Positions 1-12,482 of a stretch of 64,000 nucleotides of DNA are shown here, in pieces. Position 1 is the stretch's first letter. The number at the start of each line of letters is the position of its first letter. The DNA comes from Owenia fusiformis (taxonomy: Eukaryota; Annelida; Polychaeta; Sabellida; Oweniidae): positions 17,429,520-17,493,519 of the forward strand of contig CAIIXF020000012.1 in assembly GCA_903813345.2 (NCBI GenBank), written 5' to 3'. The translations under genes and the position numbers were made by a program. The notes under the pieces are model-generated. The model had not been told where the DNA came from. It saw nothing but the letters and a program-made list of their open reading frames with translations, and searched no databases.

Positions 1-330
1 GGCCAATATAAGTTTTGAAAAGCCCGCGCCCGCTAACTTTCTGATTGGTCAAGGCGCTGACGTCATAACCAATCAATCAAAGATAAAACTGCGTGAGCAA
101 TTTTTCTTAACTCATTTCAATCATTTACAAACCATTTGTTTGTCAATTTTATAAGAAAATGGTACTCTCTGACCAGTCTACATCATCATAGGTATGTTAT
201 AAATCGTTTATGTCACTATCGTGGCACATATGCCCTCGGTTCTCAGAGATCAATGTCCCTCCCAAGGTCGGGCCATATATCACTGAGACCTCGGGCATAT
301 ATGCCACGATAGTGACATAAACTCTAATTA
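1..330. repeat. Hairpin-bearing head segment, copy A
   Basis: A 330-bp segment repeated almost exactly at 1472-1802 (offset 1471). It contains a ~117-bp imperfect palindrome at 206-322, with arms starting GTTTATGTCACTATCGTGGC and a non-palindromic centre containing CCTCCCAAGGTCGG. It directly precedes the minisatellite. A diverged relative of the palindrome lies at 61372-61483. Confidence 0.85.
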
Positions 331-1430
331 TACACAAAAAAAAGCCTCGAAACAAAGCGCCTTTTGACTGAAGACCTCAAATAAAACAAAAGACCTCAAG
401 TAAAACAAAAAAAGCCTCGAAACAAAACGTTTTTGGACAAAAAGCCTCAAACAAAACGTTTTATACACAAAAAGCCTCGAAGCAAGCGTTTTTTGACTGA
501 AGACCTCAAATAAAACAAAATACCTCAAGTAAAACAAAAAAAGCCTCGAAACAAAACATTTTTTGACAAAAAGCCTCAAATTAAACGTTTGATACACAAA
601 AAAGCCTCGAAACAAAGCGCTTTTTGAGTGAAGACCTCAAATAAAACAAAAGACCTCAAGTAAAACAAAAAAAAGCCTCGAAACAAAACGTTTTTTGACA
701 AAAAGCCTCAAATAAAACGTTTTATACACAAAAAAGCCTCGAAACAAAGCGCTTTTTGACTGAAGATCTCAAATAAAACAAAAGACCTCAAGTAAAACAA
801 AAAAAGCCTCGAAACAAAGCGCTTTTTAACTGAAGACCTCAAATAAAACAAAATACCTCAAGTAAAACAAAAAAGCCTCAAAACAAAACGTTTTTTGACA
901 AAAAGCCTCAAATAAAACGTTTTTTACACAAAAAGCCTCGAAACAAAGCACTTTTTGACTGAAGACCTCAAATAAAACAAAAGACCTCAAGTAAAACAAA
1001 AAAGCCTCAAAACAAAACGTTTTTTGACAAAAAGCCACATATAAAACGTTTTATACACAAAAAAGCCTCGAAACAGAGCGCTCTTTGACTCAAGACCTCA
1101 AATAAAACAAAAGAAAAAGCCTCGAAACAAAACGTTTTTTGACAAAAAGCCTCAAATAAAACTTTATACACAAAAAGCCTCGAAACAAAGCGTGTTTTGA
1201 CTGAAGACCTCAAATAAAACAAAAGACCTCAAGTAAAACAAAAAAGCCTCGAAACAAAACGTTTTTTGACAAAAAGCCTCAAATAAAACGTTTTATACGC
1301 AAAAAAGCCTCGAAACAAAGCGCTTTTTGACTGAAGACCTCAAATAAAACAAAAGACCTCAAGTAAAACAAAAAAAGCCTCGAAACAAAACATTTTTGAC
1401 AAAAAGCCTCAATAAAACGTTTTATAATAT
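331..1430. repeat. Composite ~131-bp minisatellite, block 1
   Basis: Tandem units of two related ~61- and ~70-bp halves, each beginning CCTCGAAACAAA. One half carries ACGTTTTTTGACAAAAAG, the other GCGCTTTTTGACTGAAGA. The open frames on either strand are repeat artefacts. Confidence 0.88.
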
Positions 1431-1471
1431 ACCTATATTGATGTATAGTGCAAAGTGTACACAAGACAGTG

Positions 1472-1802
1472 GGCCAATATAAGTTTTGAAAAGCCCGCGC
1501 CCGCTAACTTTCTGATTGGTCAAGGCGCTGACGTCATAACCAATCAATCAAAGATAAAACTGCGTGAGCAATTTTTCTTAACTCATTTCAATCATTTACA
1601 AACCATTTGTTTGTCAATTTTATAAGAAAATGGTACTCTCTGACCAGTCTACATCATCATAGGTATGTTATAAATCGTTTATGTCACTATCGTGGCACAT
1701 ATGCCCTCGGTTCTCAGAGATCAATGTCCCTCCCAAGGTCGGGCCATATATCACTGAGACCTCGGGCATATATGCCACGATAGTGACATAAACTCTAATT
1801 AT
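1472..1802. repeat. Hairpin-bearing head segment, copy B
   Basis: Near-identical copy of 1-330, with the palindrome at 1677-1793. Head plus following array therefore recurs as a larger unit of about 1.47 kb. Confidence 0.85.
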
Positions 1803-3735
1803 ACACAAAAAAAAGCCTCGAAACAAAGCGCTTTTTGTCTGAAGACCTCAAATAAAACAAAAGACCTCAAGTAAAACAAAAAAAGCCTCGAAACAAAACG
1901 TTTTTTAACAAAAAGCCTCAAATAAAACGTTTTATACACAAAAAAGCCTCGAAACAAAGCGTTTTTCGATTGAAGACCTCAAATAAAACAAAAGACCTCA
2001 AGTAAAACAAAAAAAGCCTCGAAACAAAGCGCTTTTTAACTGAAGACCTCAAATAAAACAAAAGACCTCAAGTAAAACAAAAAAAGCCTCGAAACAAAAC
2101 GTACGTTTTTTGACAAAAAGCCTCAAATAGAACGTTTTATACACAAAAAAGCCTCGAAACAAAGCGCTTTTTGACTGAAGACCTCAAATAAAACAAAATA
2201 CCTCAAGTGAAATAAAAAAAGCCTCGAAACAAAACGTTTTTTGACAAAAAGCCTCAAATAAAACGTTTTATACACAAAAAAGCCTCGAAACAAAGCGTTT
2301 TTCGACTGAAGACCTCAAATAAAACAAAAGACCTCAAGTAAAACAAAAAAAGCCTCGAAACAAAGCGCTTTTTGACTGAAGACCTCAAATAAAACAAAAG
2401 ACCTCAAGTAAAACAAAAAAAGCCTCGAAACAAAACGTTTTTTGACAAAAAGCCTCAAATAAAACGTTTTATACACAAAAAAGCCTCGAAACAAAGCGCT
2501 TTTTGACTAAAGACCTCAAATAAAACAAAAGAAAAAGCCTCGAAACAAAACGTTTTTTGACAAAAAGCCTCAAATAAAACTTTATACACAAAAACGCCTC
2601 GAAACAAAGTGTGTTTTGACTGAAGACCTCAAATAAAACAAAAGACCTCAAGTAAAACAAAAAAAGCCTCGATCCAAAACGTTTTTTGACAAAAAGCCTA
2701 AAATAAAACGTTTTATACACAAAAAAGCCTCGAAACAAAGCGCTTTTTGACTGAAGACCTCAAATAAAACAAAAGACCTCAAGTAAAACAAAAAAGCCTC
2801 GAAACAAAACGTTTTTTGACAAAAAGCCTAAAATAAAACGTTTTATACACAAAAAAGCCTCGAAACAAAGCGCTTATTGACTGAAGACCTCAAATAAAAC
2901 AAAAGATAAAGCCTCGAAACAAAACGTTTTTTGACAAAAAGCCTCAAATAAAACTTTGTACACAAAAAAGCCTGAAACAAAGCGTGTTTTGACTGAAGAC
3001 CTCAAATAAAACAAAAGACCTCAAGTAAAACAAAAAAAGCCTCGAAACAAAACGTTTTTTGACAAAAAGCCTCAAATAAAACGTTTTATACACAAAAAAG
3101 TCTCGAAACAAAGCGCTTTTTGACTGAAGACCTCAAATAAAACAAAAGACCTCAAGTAAAACAAAAAAAGCCTCGAAACAAAACGTTTTTTGACAAAAAG
3201 CCTCAAATAAAACGTTTTATACACAAAAAAGCCTCGAAACAAAGCGCTTTTTGACTGAAGACCTCAAATAAAACAAAAGGCCTCAAGTAAAACAAAAAAA
3301 GCCTCGAAACAAAGCGCTTTTTGACTGAAGACCTCAAATAAAACAAAAGACCTCAAGTAAAACAAAAAAGCCTCAAAACAAAACGTTTTTTGACAAAAAG
3401 CCTCAAATCAAACGTTTTTTACACAAAAAGCCTCGAAACAAAGCGCTTTTTGACTGAAGACCTCAAATAAAACAAAAGACCTCAAGTAAAACAAAAGAAA
3501 AAGCCTCGAAACAAAACGTTTTTTGACAAAAAGCCTCAAATAAAACGTTTTATACACAAAAAAGCCTAGAAACAAAGCGCTTTTTGACTGAAGACCTCAA
3601 ATAAAACAAAAGAAAAAGCCTCGAAACAAAACGTTTTTTGACAAAAAGCCTCAAATAAAACTTAATACACAAAAAAGCCTCGAAACAAAGCGTGTTTTGA
3701 CTGAAGACCTCAAATAAAACAAAAGACCTCAAGGT
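1803..3735. repeat. Composite ~131-bp minisatellite, block 2
   Basis: Same two-part unit as block 1, with several half-unit deletions and a short variant (AAAAGAAAAAGCCTCG). Ends abruptly at 3735. Confidence 0.88.
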
Positions 3736-4198
3736 GTGAGGTTCCATATCCATCCGCCAAAAGGTATGACCCCTATATAGTCCATTTAAAAACTTGTGGT
3801 ATTGTTCTAAATAACGCCATAGTTGGCTTCTAGGGTACCTAGTATGCCACTATTTGGTATCAAAATAAAGAGGAGGAGTTCAACTTTCATTTGAATTACG
3901 AAAATAGCGATGTAGGTCAAAAATAGTTCCGACGTGAGTATGTTTACTACGCGTTTGCCTATCATATCAGAATTGAGGAAGTGGTAGCAAACGCGAGTCA
4001 CAATAAATGGACGCTGATATCTCAAAAAGTAACCTGACTCCCTATAATTTGATGTAGATCAATCGAACCCCTATATGAACAGGTAAATTTTGATATATAA
4101 CACTTTGGGGAGTAAGCGTTTTATAGTTGGTCACGAACGCCATATGTGCAAATTATTGTTATGAATTTTCGAATTTGGTGTTGGATTACGGTACTCAT
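3736..4198. other. Unique-looking sequence interrupting the minisatellite
   Basis: About 460 bp unrelated to the flanking array, AT-rich, no gene or terminal repeats recognised. The array resumes in phase-like fashion at 4199, so this may be an insertion. Confidence 0.5.
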
Positions 4199-5090
4199 AC
4201 CTCAAGTAAAACAAAAAAAGCCTCGAAACAAAACGTTTTTTGACAAAAAGCCTCAAATAAAACGTTTTATACACAAAAAAGCCTCGAAACAAAGCGCTTT
4301 TTGACTGAAGACCTCAAATAAAACAAAAGACCTCAAGTTAAACAAAAAAAGCCTCCAAACAAAACGTTTTTTGACAAAAAGCCTCAAATGAAACGTTTTA
4401 TACACAAAAAAGCCTCGAAACAAAGCGCTTTTTGACTGAAATCCTCAAATAAAACTAAAGACCTCAAGTAAAACAAAAAAGCCTCGAAACAAAACGTTTT
4501 TTGACAAAAAGCCTCGAATAAAACGTTTTATACACAAAAAACCTCGAAACAAAGCGTTTTTTGACTGAAGACCTCAAATAAAACAAAATACCTCAAGTAA
4601 AACAAAAAAAGAAAAAGCCTCGAAACAAAACGTTTTTTGACAAAACCCCTCAAATAAAACGTTTTATACACAAAAAAGCCTCGAAACAAAGTGCGTTTTG
4701 ACTGAAGACCTCAAATAAAACAAAAGACCTCAAGTAAAACAAAAATAGCCTCGAAACAAAACGTTTTTTGACAAAAAGTCTCAAATAAAACGTTTTATAC
4801 ACAAAAAAGCCTCGAAACAAAGCGCTTTTTGACTGAAGACCTCAAATAAAACAAAAGACCTCAAGTAAAACAAAAAAGCCTCGAAACAAAACGTTTTTTG
4901 ACAAAAAGCCTCAAATAAAACGTTTTATACACAAAAAAGCCTCGAAACAAAGCGCTTTTTGACTGAAGACCTCAAATAGAACGTTTTATACACGAAAAAG
5001 CCTCGAAACAAAGCGTTTTTTGACAAAAAGCCTTAAATAAAACGTTTCATACACAAAAAAGCCTCGAACCAAAGTGCTTTTTGAAGCTAA
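4199..5090. repeat. Composite ~131-bp minisatellite, block 3
   Basis: Same unit family, with more substitutions and truncated units toward the right edge. Confidence 0.86.
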
Positions 5091-6358
5091 GGTAAGTGTT
5101 AAAACTATGATTATGGTTAAACCCAGGGTCGGGTTAGAACTAGTATTAGGGTTAGTCCTTGACCTACAGCTAGGTTTAGGGTTAGGATTGGATTTTAACT
5201 AGCCCAATTGTTAAAGCTAGGGATAGAGTTATGATTTGATCTTTCACGTGTGTATTGGTGTTGGTGTCAGAATATTCAAAGCTCAACAAGGGAAATAATA
5301 TTTTTAGTGTTTTGTCCTCCAGGGCCTTCGTGATCGTAGAATACTAAATTCAAACATACCTAAATTGTCGCGAAGGCAGATATTCTCTGAGGATTTCAGA
5401 GTCAACCAAATTGAAAACGGGCCATTTTTATCAAGTTATAGGTATTTGAGGGTCTCCCCTGAAGATGGAAAGGTGCTCTATTTGTGCAAAAACGTTGTTT
5501 GAGCAAAAACCATAAAGGGTTGGAAACAGCTTAAGATTAGCGTTAGGATTAGAACCAGGGTTCGGGTTAGCTCCCAGTTAGGGTCAGAGACGAGGTTAGG
5601 GTTACAGGGTTAGGATTGTAGAATCTTCTTATAATTAGGAATCCGAATATGCAAATCAAATTTCAATCCAACTTATTCTAAAATGATGAGCTCAAATGTC
5701 AAGGTAGTCTTGGTCGATTTGTAAGTTTCGCCAATACTTGTACTGTATTAAATATTTTTGTCTGAAATTCGAGGAAGATATTCCTTTGAAGGTTAAATAT
5801 GAATATGAGCTATTTTCATATCTAGGACCTCCCAGAAATATTTAATAACACTGTCTATCTGCCTTGAAAGAGGACATCCCGAGCATTCCAGAACTGAAAA
5901 TCCAATTGAAATCGCCACATTATTTGCTCTGCTTATAAGCTTTTGAAAATTTCGTATGACATTGACAACCTAACAAAACTTCACCTTCCTCCTACAAAAA
6001 TTCCCCAAACCAAATGGTACGAGAAATAAATACGATTTCCTTCATGAAAAGAAAGATGTGTCGCCAAACTTGCCTATCTGACGTTCAAAAGCAATATCTA
6101 AGCTACATTTTGACACTAAATTCTATAGGGGTCATGTCAATCATCTACTTTTGAAACAATTGGTCAGTTGATTAAAACGTCACATTTTGCACTGGACACT
6201 ATCCCCTCCCTCTGCTGCCACAGATTGAAATTCTTAATAAATTAAGCCAAAATTAATACGCCATTTGACTCCAAATTTTCCTTCAGATTACACAAATAAA
6301 CACACTTTAGAAGAATCGCGTATTGTAATTGCAAAAAGATGACAGTTGTACCAGTATG
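5091..6358. other. Intergenic sequence with degenerate telomere-like tracts
   Basis: No gene is supported. Tracts rich in GGGTTAGGGTT-like words lie at about 5100-5220 and 5535-5625, too degenerate to be a functional telomere. The rest shows nothing recognisable. Confidence 0.5.
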
Positions 6359-7255
6359 GGTTTGTGTAAAAAACCGGGTGACCGGGTAACCGGGTACCCG
6401 GTCGACCGGGTACCTAACGTTCCTAGCAGGGTTACCAACTTTTCCACATTTCCCCCGATATATAGTAGCGAATTGACTTGACAGACTTAGCCTACCGAGT
6501 GCACTGCTGTTCGATATTTTTACCCTATACGAGACAGAGCGCTAGCACTTTTTAAAATAATAAATCCAGCAAACAGTGACGCCCATGTCACGTTGCTCAT
6601 AAGTAGCATATAAGTTCCTAGAAGACGTTGCACATTTACGTTCTTTACACATCGAGGCAACGTAAACATGAGACATCTATTGATGGTATAAAAAGAACGT
6701 TGTTGTAACGTATCCGTAAAGTTCGTTAGTGTGGAAAACAAACAGGAACGTTTGATTTTTTACAACATTGGTCCATATGTGACATAACTCAAACGTTAAA
6801 ATTCAACGTTGTCAAAACAGGCTTTTAATATCAAAATATTTGTTGGTGGAAAAAAACATGACAAAGACTTTGTGTTCTCACTAAGTCGGTTCATTTCCGA
6901 CGTATTGTTAACGTTAAAATTCAACGTTGTCGAAACGTTTTTTCGATTTGAAATAACCTCAAAACGTGACGTCAATAATGACGTTATGGACTGTATTGAT
7001 CTGACGTTATTTAAATATTCAGCAAAACGTGGATGGATGGTTGAATTTCAACATTGTGGAAATGGCTTCAAAATATTTGTGAGTTAAGGAAACGTTGAAA
7101 AGACGTCAATATGTTCTCACTAAATCGGTACATTACCGACGTTATTTTAACGTTAAAAGTTAACGTTGTCAAAACGTTCTTACGATATGAAATAAAAAAA
7201 TCCTAACCCTGCTAGGAATGTTAAGTATCCGGTCACCCGGTTTTTTACACAAACC
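6359..7255. mobile_element. Non-autonomous TIR element with CCGGGT-rich ends
   Basis: The left end GGTTTGTGTAAAAAACCGGG and further bases to about 6445 are inverted at 7195-7255. The left copy has an extra run of CCGGGTAACC-like repeats. The interior consists of direct repeats rich in ACGTT; a 92-codon frame inside it has no recognisable domain. Target-site duplication not identified. Confidence 0.65.
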
Positions 7256-7695
7256 AGAAACGTTACAAAGACATCAATATGTTCTCACTAAATCGGTTCA
7301 TTACCGACGTTATTTTAACGTTAAAAGTACGATGTGAAATAACCTCAAAACGCAGGGGCGGATCTAGGAACCAAAAAGGGGGGGGGGGCAAATTGCAGGT
7401 CAGAGAAAAAACGTCCGTCCAAAAAAAATTTGGGCCCCTAAAATCCAAAAGTGGGCCCAAATTTTGAAAATTTGAGGCCCATTTTCTTCAAAATTTGGCC
7501 TGGAATTAAAAAAAAGGCCTTAAAAGGCCCAGTAATGACCAAAAAGGCCCACTTTTTGGGGCCTGAAGGCCTTGTTTGGCCCAAAAAATGTTTGGGCCCA
7601 ATTTTTTTTCTGGGCCCACCCAAGGGGGGGGGGGCGGGCCCCCAGCCCCCCCCCCCCCTAATCCGCCAGTGAAACGTGACGTCGAAAATAACGTA
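6880..7695. repeat. ACGTT-rich direct repeats
   Basis: Three diverged copies of a block containing ACCGACGTTATTTTAACGTT and GAAATAACCTCAAAACGTGA begin at about 6880, 7105 and 7275. The third is split by the MITE at 7353-7671. Confidence 0.6.
7353..7671. mobile_element. hAT-like MITE with G/C homopolymer interior
   Basis: Ends CAGGGGCGGATCTAGG and (inverted) CACTGGCGGATTAGGG, of the hAT-type terminal form. It splits an ACGTT-rich repeat whose intact version is at about 6950; AAACG is present at both junctions. The interior is unusually rich in GGGCCC and poly-G/poly-C. Confidence 0.65.
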
Positions 7696-7722
7696 CATGT
7701 ATCGTCCAAACGGAGAAGTGAA

Positions 7723-8198
7723 CAGCTGATTAATAGTGACCTTTGAAATCGAATTAAGTCGATCCGCGGCTTACTTTTGGTCTCTAACTGTGTCTTACAT
7801 CAGTATCATCAATCCGTGTAAGTATTGGAGCGCTGAAGTACTTCCTTTTCGATCAAGACTTGTAATTGTTAAGTCGAGTGAATGTTTTTACTTCCAAATT
7901 CCAATAGGGCGTTTTCTGCTCGGACATTTTCGTAAATCTCCGGTGGTTGTCAGAACCTAACTAATTCTCAAAATTCATTTCGTTCGTTGCGTATCTCGAG
8001 CCTAGCAAACCGCCATATTGGAAATAGGTCTAAAAAAATTCACTCGATGAACAATTTACAAGTCTTGATCGAAAAAGAAGTATTTCAGCGCTCTAACACT
8101 TATACGGATTGATGATACTGATGTAAGACACAGTTAGAGACCAAAAGTAAGCCGCAGATCGACTTAATTCGATGTCAAAGGTCACAATCATTCAGCTG
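7723..8198. mobile_element. Foldback element
   Basis: Long inverted arms (7723 to about 7890 and about 8040-8198), bounded by CAGCTG. Both contain GTAAGACACAGTTAGAGACC or its complement. The spacer is ~150 bp. No coding capacity. Confidence 0.7.
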
Positions 8199-8803
8199 TC
8201 CAAATGCTCCGTGGGGATACAGGGGCCAACCAGGAAGGTTCCTTTCAATCAGTTTTAAAATGAATAGATCTTACGAGAATATAGAGAAGGCTTTGGACCT
8301 AAGTAACATAGATCCACAGATGTTGGCCAGATCGTTTTGTAGTGGAATCTCATAGGCTCAAAGCGGAATAATACAGGAATAATAATTGAGCTACTGATTC
8401 CGACTACAAAAGAATCTGGCCGGGATCTATCAGTGGCGTAGCCAGGAAGGAAAAAGCGACGAGGCAAAAATATTTCATAACCAATTAACCCCCTTGGTCA
8501 CATTGTCGCAACGCAAAAGGCATACGTACACCATACGTACAGCCGGGCATACATCAAGGCAACACAATTTTCTATCATTATGATACTTCAACCCAACGCA
8601 ATTGAGTAATATACTAATTCGGACTGAAATTAAGTCATCTTTTGAACAATTTATTTATAAAACAACTCTTCAGTTTTACAGAAAGGGACAGTTTTAGTAG
8701 AACAATATCAAACAGGCAAACAATTCACCAACAATTTGTTACAACGCTGAGCGACGGACGCCAAACATCGTCCACTTTTTTTAAGTAAGAGACAATAACA
8801 ATA

Positions 8804-9865
8804 CAGTGCGTCCCATAAAAAACGCAACAAACAAAAACATTGTAAAATCACAAAACCAGTGATGATAACATCAATTTGATTTAATTTACCAGGAAGCCAC
8901 ATGTCTCCTCTTTCCAATGGTATGTCAATTATTCATATAAGACCACGGACCACTGAATAATCATTCATCTTTCATAAGATGACAGGCAACGACTGTTTAT
9001 GCCACTTTCCATATGTTTACTTACCCTACTATCACACCAAACTAGTTCTCACTACGTTCTCGAAAACGGGCTTCAACTGTGTACGAACTGACTGGACCTA
9101 CTAAGAACCGTTTGGGATCTATTTACAAACTTCATCGAACGTACTCGAACGGGTAGGTCCTCTAGAACTTAGACAATGCTCAAAATGTTCTCGTGGTCGT
9201 CACGTTCTACAATTAGAACGAGTGACAACGTACTAACGACGAGCTGGACGTACTACGAACGGAACCGTCGTACTTCTATCCTACTAGGGACGTTTTAACA
9301 ACGAGTTGAACTGTTAAACCGATTAAGAACGTATTTAACACTGCTTATGAATGAGTTAGCAAAAATATAGCTATCACACCAAACAAGTTGCCACTGCGTT
9401 CTTCAAAACTGGTTTTAAACTGTGTGCGAACGGAATGAACGTAGCTGCAACTTTCTAAGGTCTATTTACGAACTTTATGAACGTTCTTAGACGGGAATGT
9501 GATTTTAGAATTTTGAATCGATTCAAAATTCGATGGCGACCATACCGTTCTGTAATCAGGTCATGTTGACCTTCTAGACTAAGGGACGCGTTCTACTACG
9601 TTGCACACCGACGTGGTGCGACCTGAACGAACTGCGAACGAGATGGACGTATTGAAGACTGTTTAAGAACGAAGAAGCTAATTATTTTCAGACATATTTC
9701 CCGACCACAGCCAGATTGAGCCCGTTTTACGACGTTTTCGTAGGACTGGCAAGAACGGGTAAGAACTAGTTTGGTGTGATAGGGGGGTAAATGAAATTGA
9801 TGTAATCATCACTTGTTTTGTGACTTTGCAATGTTTTTCTTTGTTGCGTTTTTTGGGACGCACTG
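8804..9865. mobile_element. TA-flanked mariner-type MITE (middle of the nest)
   Basis: TIR CAGTGCGTCCCATAAAAAAC at left and its inverse (with small differences) at right, flanked by TA at 8802-8803 and 9866-9867. Arms extend about 90 bp. Interrupted by the element at 9024-9787. Confidence 0.75.
9024..9787 (+). mobile_element. Dimeric CGTTC/GAACG-rich element, copy 1 (innermost)
   Basis: Starts CCCTACTATCACACCAAACT and ends with the inverse of CCCCCCTATCACACCAAACT. It is built from two diverged ~340-bp monomers; a second TATCACACCAAAC box begins the second monomer at 9372. GAACG or CGTTC occurs at short intervals throughout. No open frame of note. A second copy lies inverted at 18039-18846. 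Confidence 0.75.
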
Positions 9866-10854
9866 TATAGGTAATGTAAGTTACACGATATCACTCTGGT
9901 GGCATAAAATATAGCAATCAATTAAATACAGATAAAAGTCAGTTTTTTCATATTCATCGGTTGTATCAGACAAGAATATACTTGCTTTTCCTCCCTAGGA
10001 AAAATCTATCGTTTAAACTGAATCTTTCATAGATTTCGTATCGCAAACAAACATTATCATCATGTAATATACTTAACAGCTTTTTATCAAATATACTGGC
10101 CATGCAATATACTTATTAATATATCCTTTCGGTACACGATGGAATCAGACTATATTACTTGTGTCTTTTTTTGTAATTCAAAAAGATCAGTGATTTAAAT
10201 GCTATAATTGTAATTTGGAGTATTATTTGACCAAAGTAAAATTGGTTGTCTGAGTACGTTTGAGATAAATATTATACTTTCAATAGAAAAAAATGAATTT
10301 CAAAGATCGGCGTTTCAGCGCAGTGCACATTGATTACTTTTAAATTTTACACTTTACGCTGGAAGTTATAAAAATGACTTTTTTACCGGCGTAAAATTGA
10401 ATTTCAAATAATAATATTTCCTTGAGTATGTTAGTGTTGATAGACTTTCCTAGGTCGTTATATCTGGGCGATAATAAAAAAGAAATACCCTTAATAATAA
10501 GGTATACCTGATCTACTTGCCACAGTGAGTCTTATATCATAATACCAATCAAAAATCTGAAAATGGCGCCGTTATAATTTGGTTCAAAAAACGAAGGCTA
10601 ACAATTTGATGCGATATGCGAACGGTATAAAATCGCACGCAAGTGTCTTGAAAGTAGGCTTCTTTAAGTTCTATATAAAGAGTAAGTTACATGAAATTAT
10701 ATTTAGATAAAATCAACAGGACACAAGCTGTTATTTTAATGGTATGTTTTCAAGAAAAAGATGCTCATAGTTTTATATCCGAACATTATTTTTCAAAGGC
10801 TGAAAAAAGCGACGAGGCAGCTGCCTCATTTGCCTCAACGTAGCTACGCGCTTG

Positions 10855-11117
10855 TCTATGCATCTATATTTCAATGTTAAGGTTTTAAATTATATTATAT
10901 TCAAATTCTATCACTGGGCTTATTAGCCTTTTGCACATTATTGACATAGACAATACCGCACACATGTTGAAATTAACCGACCCAAAAAGCGAATTTGATT
11001 TAGTGGAGTGCAGCCAGTAAATCGACAAATCAAAAGTGGAGTGATACTACATTTTCACAATTTTTGCAAATTCGTCAATTATGTAGACAAATATACTATT
11101 AGACTACACTTTTAAAA
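10855..11117. other. Immediate upstream region of HECTD4
   Basis: AT-rich, no TATA box, initiator or CpG-rich stretch that I can support. An in-frame TAG at 11100-11102 supports the start codon choice. Confidence 0.4.
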
Positions 11118-11779
11118 ATGTCAGGAGACCAGGATACTACACAATGGCTCTCAGTGACTGAGGAGACATTATTCCTGCACGATGGTTTGATTCGTGTCAC
11201 AGACCTCGTAGAGCTTCCATCGGATGTGAACACTGCACATGAAATTGATCATGAAATGGTATGCTTTGATTCCACAAGTCCAGCCGAACTCAGCAAATGT
11301 TTGCTTCGGGTGTGCGGAACATATAATAATGCATTTGCTCGCTTACTTGAATATCGATTAAATGCACTCAGAGGACTCTGGGAAGCAAAAAGTCAACTTG
11401 CAATTGCGGAACAAACCGATCGTGATACATCAAATGAAGAAGCCATTGCACTCTTGAAGAAGCAAGGCCTGTGGAAAGAATCAGACAATGCAACTTTCTC
11501 AACACGGGTCAGCTTGCTCCTTTGCCTACCATTATTGCAATCGCAAAGTCGAATGGATCCGGCATTGTGTGGAGTTACAGCAGAATTATTACTAAATTGT
11601 CTACGAGATTGCCCTCCTTTGAGTCTTATGAAAGAGCCAACTGATTGTCTGAATGGTCTAGAGCATCTACTTAGTACATGGTTAGAGGATGCTGAGGAAT
11701 TTGTAGATCAAATAGACTACCGGGATGACATACAACGAATGAACACTGCATCAGCACTGGTAGCATTAGCCTGTGCTAG
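11118..11779 (+). CDS. HECTD4: HECTD4 exon 1 (start codon)
   Basis: Codes residues 1-221. It begins with the only plausible ATG and contains TEETLFLHDGLIRV and RVCGTYNNAFARLLEYR, which I recognise as the conserved HECTD4 amino terminus. It is a single 662-nt exon ending at a gtaagt donor in phase 2. Helical, leucine-rich, with no signal peptide. Confidence 0.92.
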
Positions 11780-11868
11780 GTAAGTTGCTGATATTCCTAA
11801 TGATAATGGATATGTGATGACATATTTTGAATGATCAAAATATGTCCTGTTGTTTCGTATAATTGATA

Positions 11869-12482
11869 GGGGAAGTGGTCCTAATTATCGCACGATTGTC
11901 CTAAATAGCTAAAATATGCACCCACCATCTTTTAAACCAGTGTTACGAAAAACAGTTCAACACCATTACTCCGAATCTTCATGATTTATTCATATATTTA
12001 GAAATATCTCTTCATTTTTTAAGAATTGTTTACTTCCGCCATTGTCATAAATGCTTTTGCGCAAGAAGTGAAATTTGTCTGACAAATTTTGACCCCCTCC
12101 AAATAAAGACAGAAAAGTAAGTGTATAATGTATATTTTGTTGATATTTTACACTAAAACTGATAGAAAAATGATTACAGCATATGTATGTATCTGTTATA
12201 AACAGAGAAATGTATACAGTATCGTGAAATGACATCTGAAACATAACTGTGCGATAATTCATGTAATTAGGACGACTGTGCGATAATTAGGACCACCGCA
12301 CATGCGAGTCTAAGGGGTCTTAAAGTGTTAGCGTTCGGAGATTGAGAAATGTCAAACACTACTTAGATTTTAGAGGAAAGGTTGATCTTTCGTCTCATAT
12401 TCTCAAAGTAAGTTGAAGTTATCATATTTGAAATCGTCAGTAGTTTCCCTGAGTACCCGTGCGATGATAGGACGACTTCCCC
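11869..12482. mobile_element. TA-flanked TIR element in intron 1
   Basis: Left end GGGGAAGTGGTCCTAATTAT, right end inverse of GGGGAAGTCGTCCTATCATC; TA at 11867-11868 and 12483-12484. The GTGCGATAATTAGGAC word recurs inside at about 12250-12290. Non-coding. Confidence 0.7.

Larger units (their letters stand above)
8431..10854. mobile_element. hAT-like non-autonomous element (outermost of three nested)
   Basis: Ends CAGTGGCGTAGCCAGG and (inverted) CAAGCGCGTAGCTACG. The subterminal word AAAAAGCGACGAGGCA occurs at both ends. TCTAT abuts both termini, a possible remnant of an 8-bp duplication. No transposase frame remains. Confidence 0.6.

Noticed and set aside
328-3753. Many minus-strand open frames of 60-95 codons rich in FVSRLF and LFEVFSQ
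   Set aside because: They are readings of the AT-rich 131-bp minisatellite; each starts and ends with unit variants and none has a domain.
5100-5625. Interstitial telomere
   Set aside because: TTAGGG-like words are interspersed and degenerate, with no run of perfect units.
6809-7087. 92-codon plus-strand frame as a small gene
   Set aside because: It lies in ACGTT-rich direct repeats inside a TIR element and shows no domain or codon signal.
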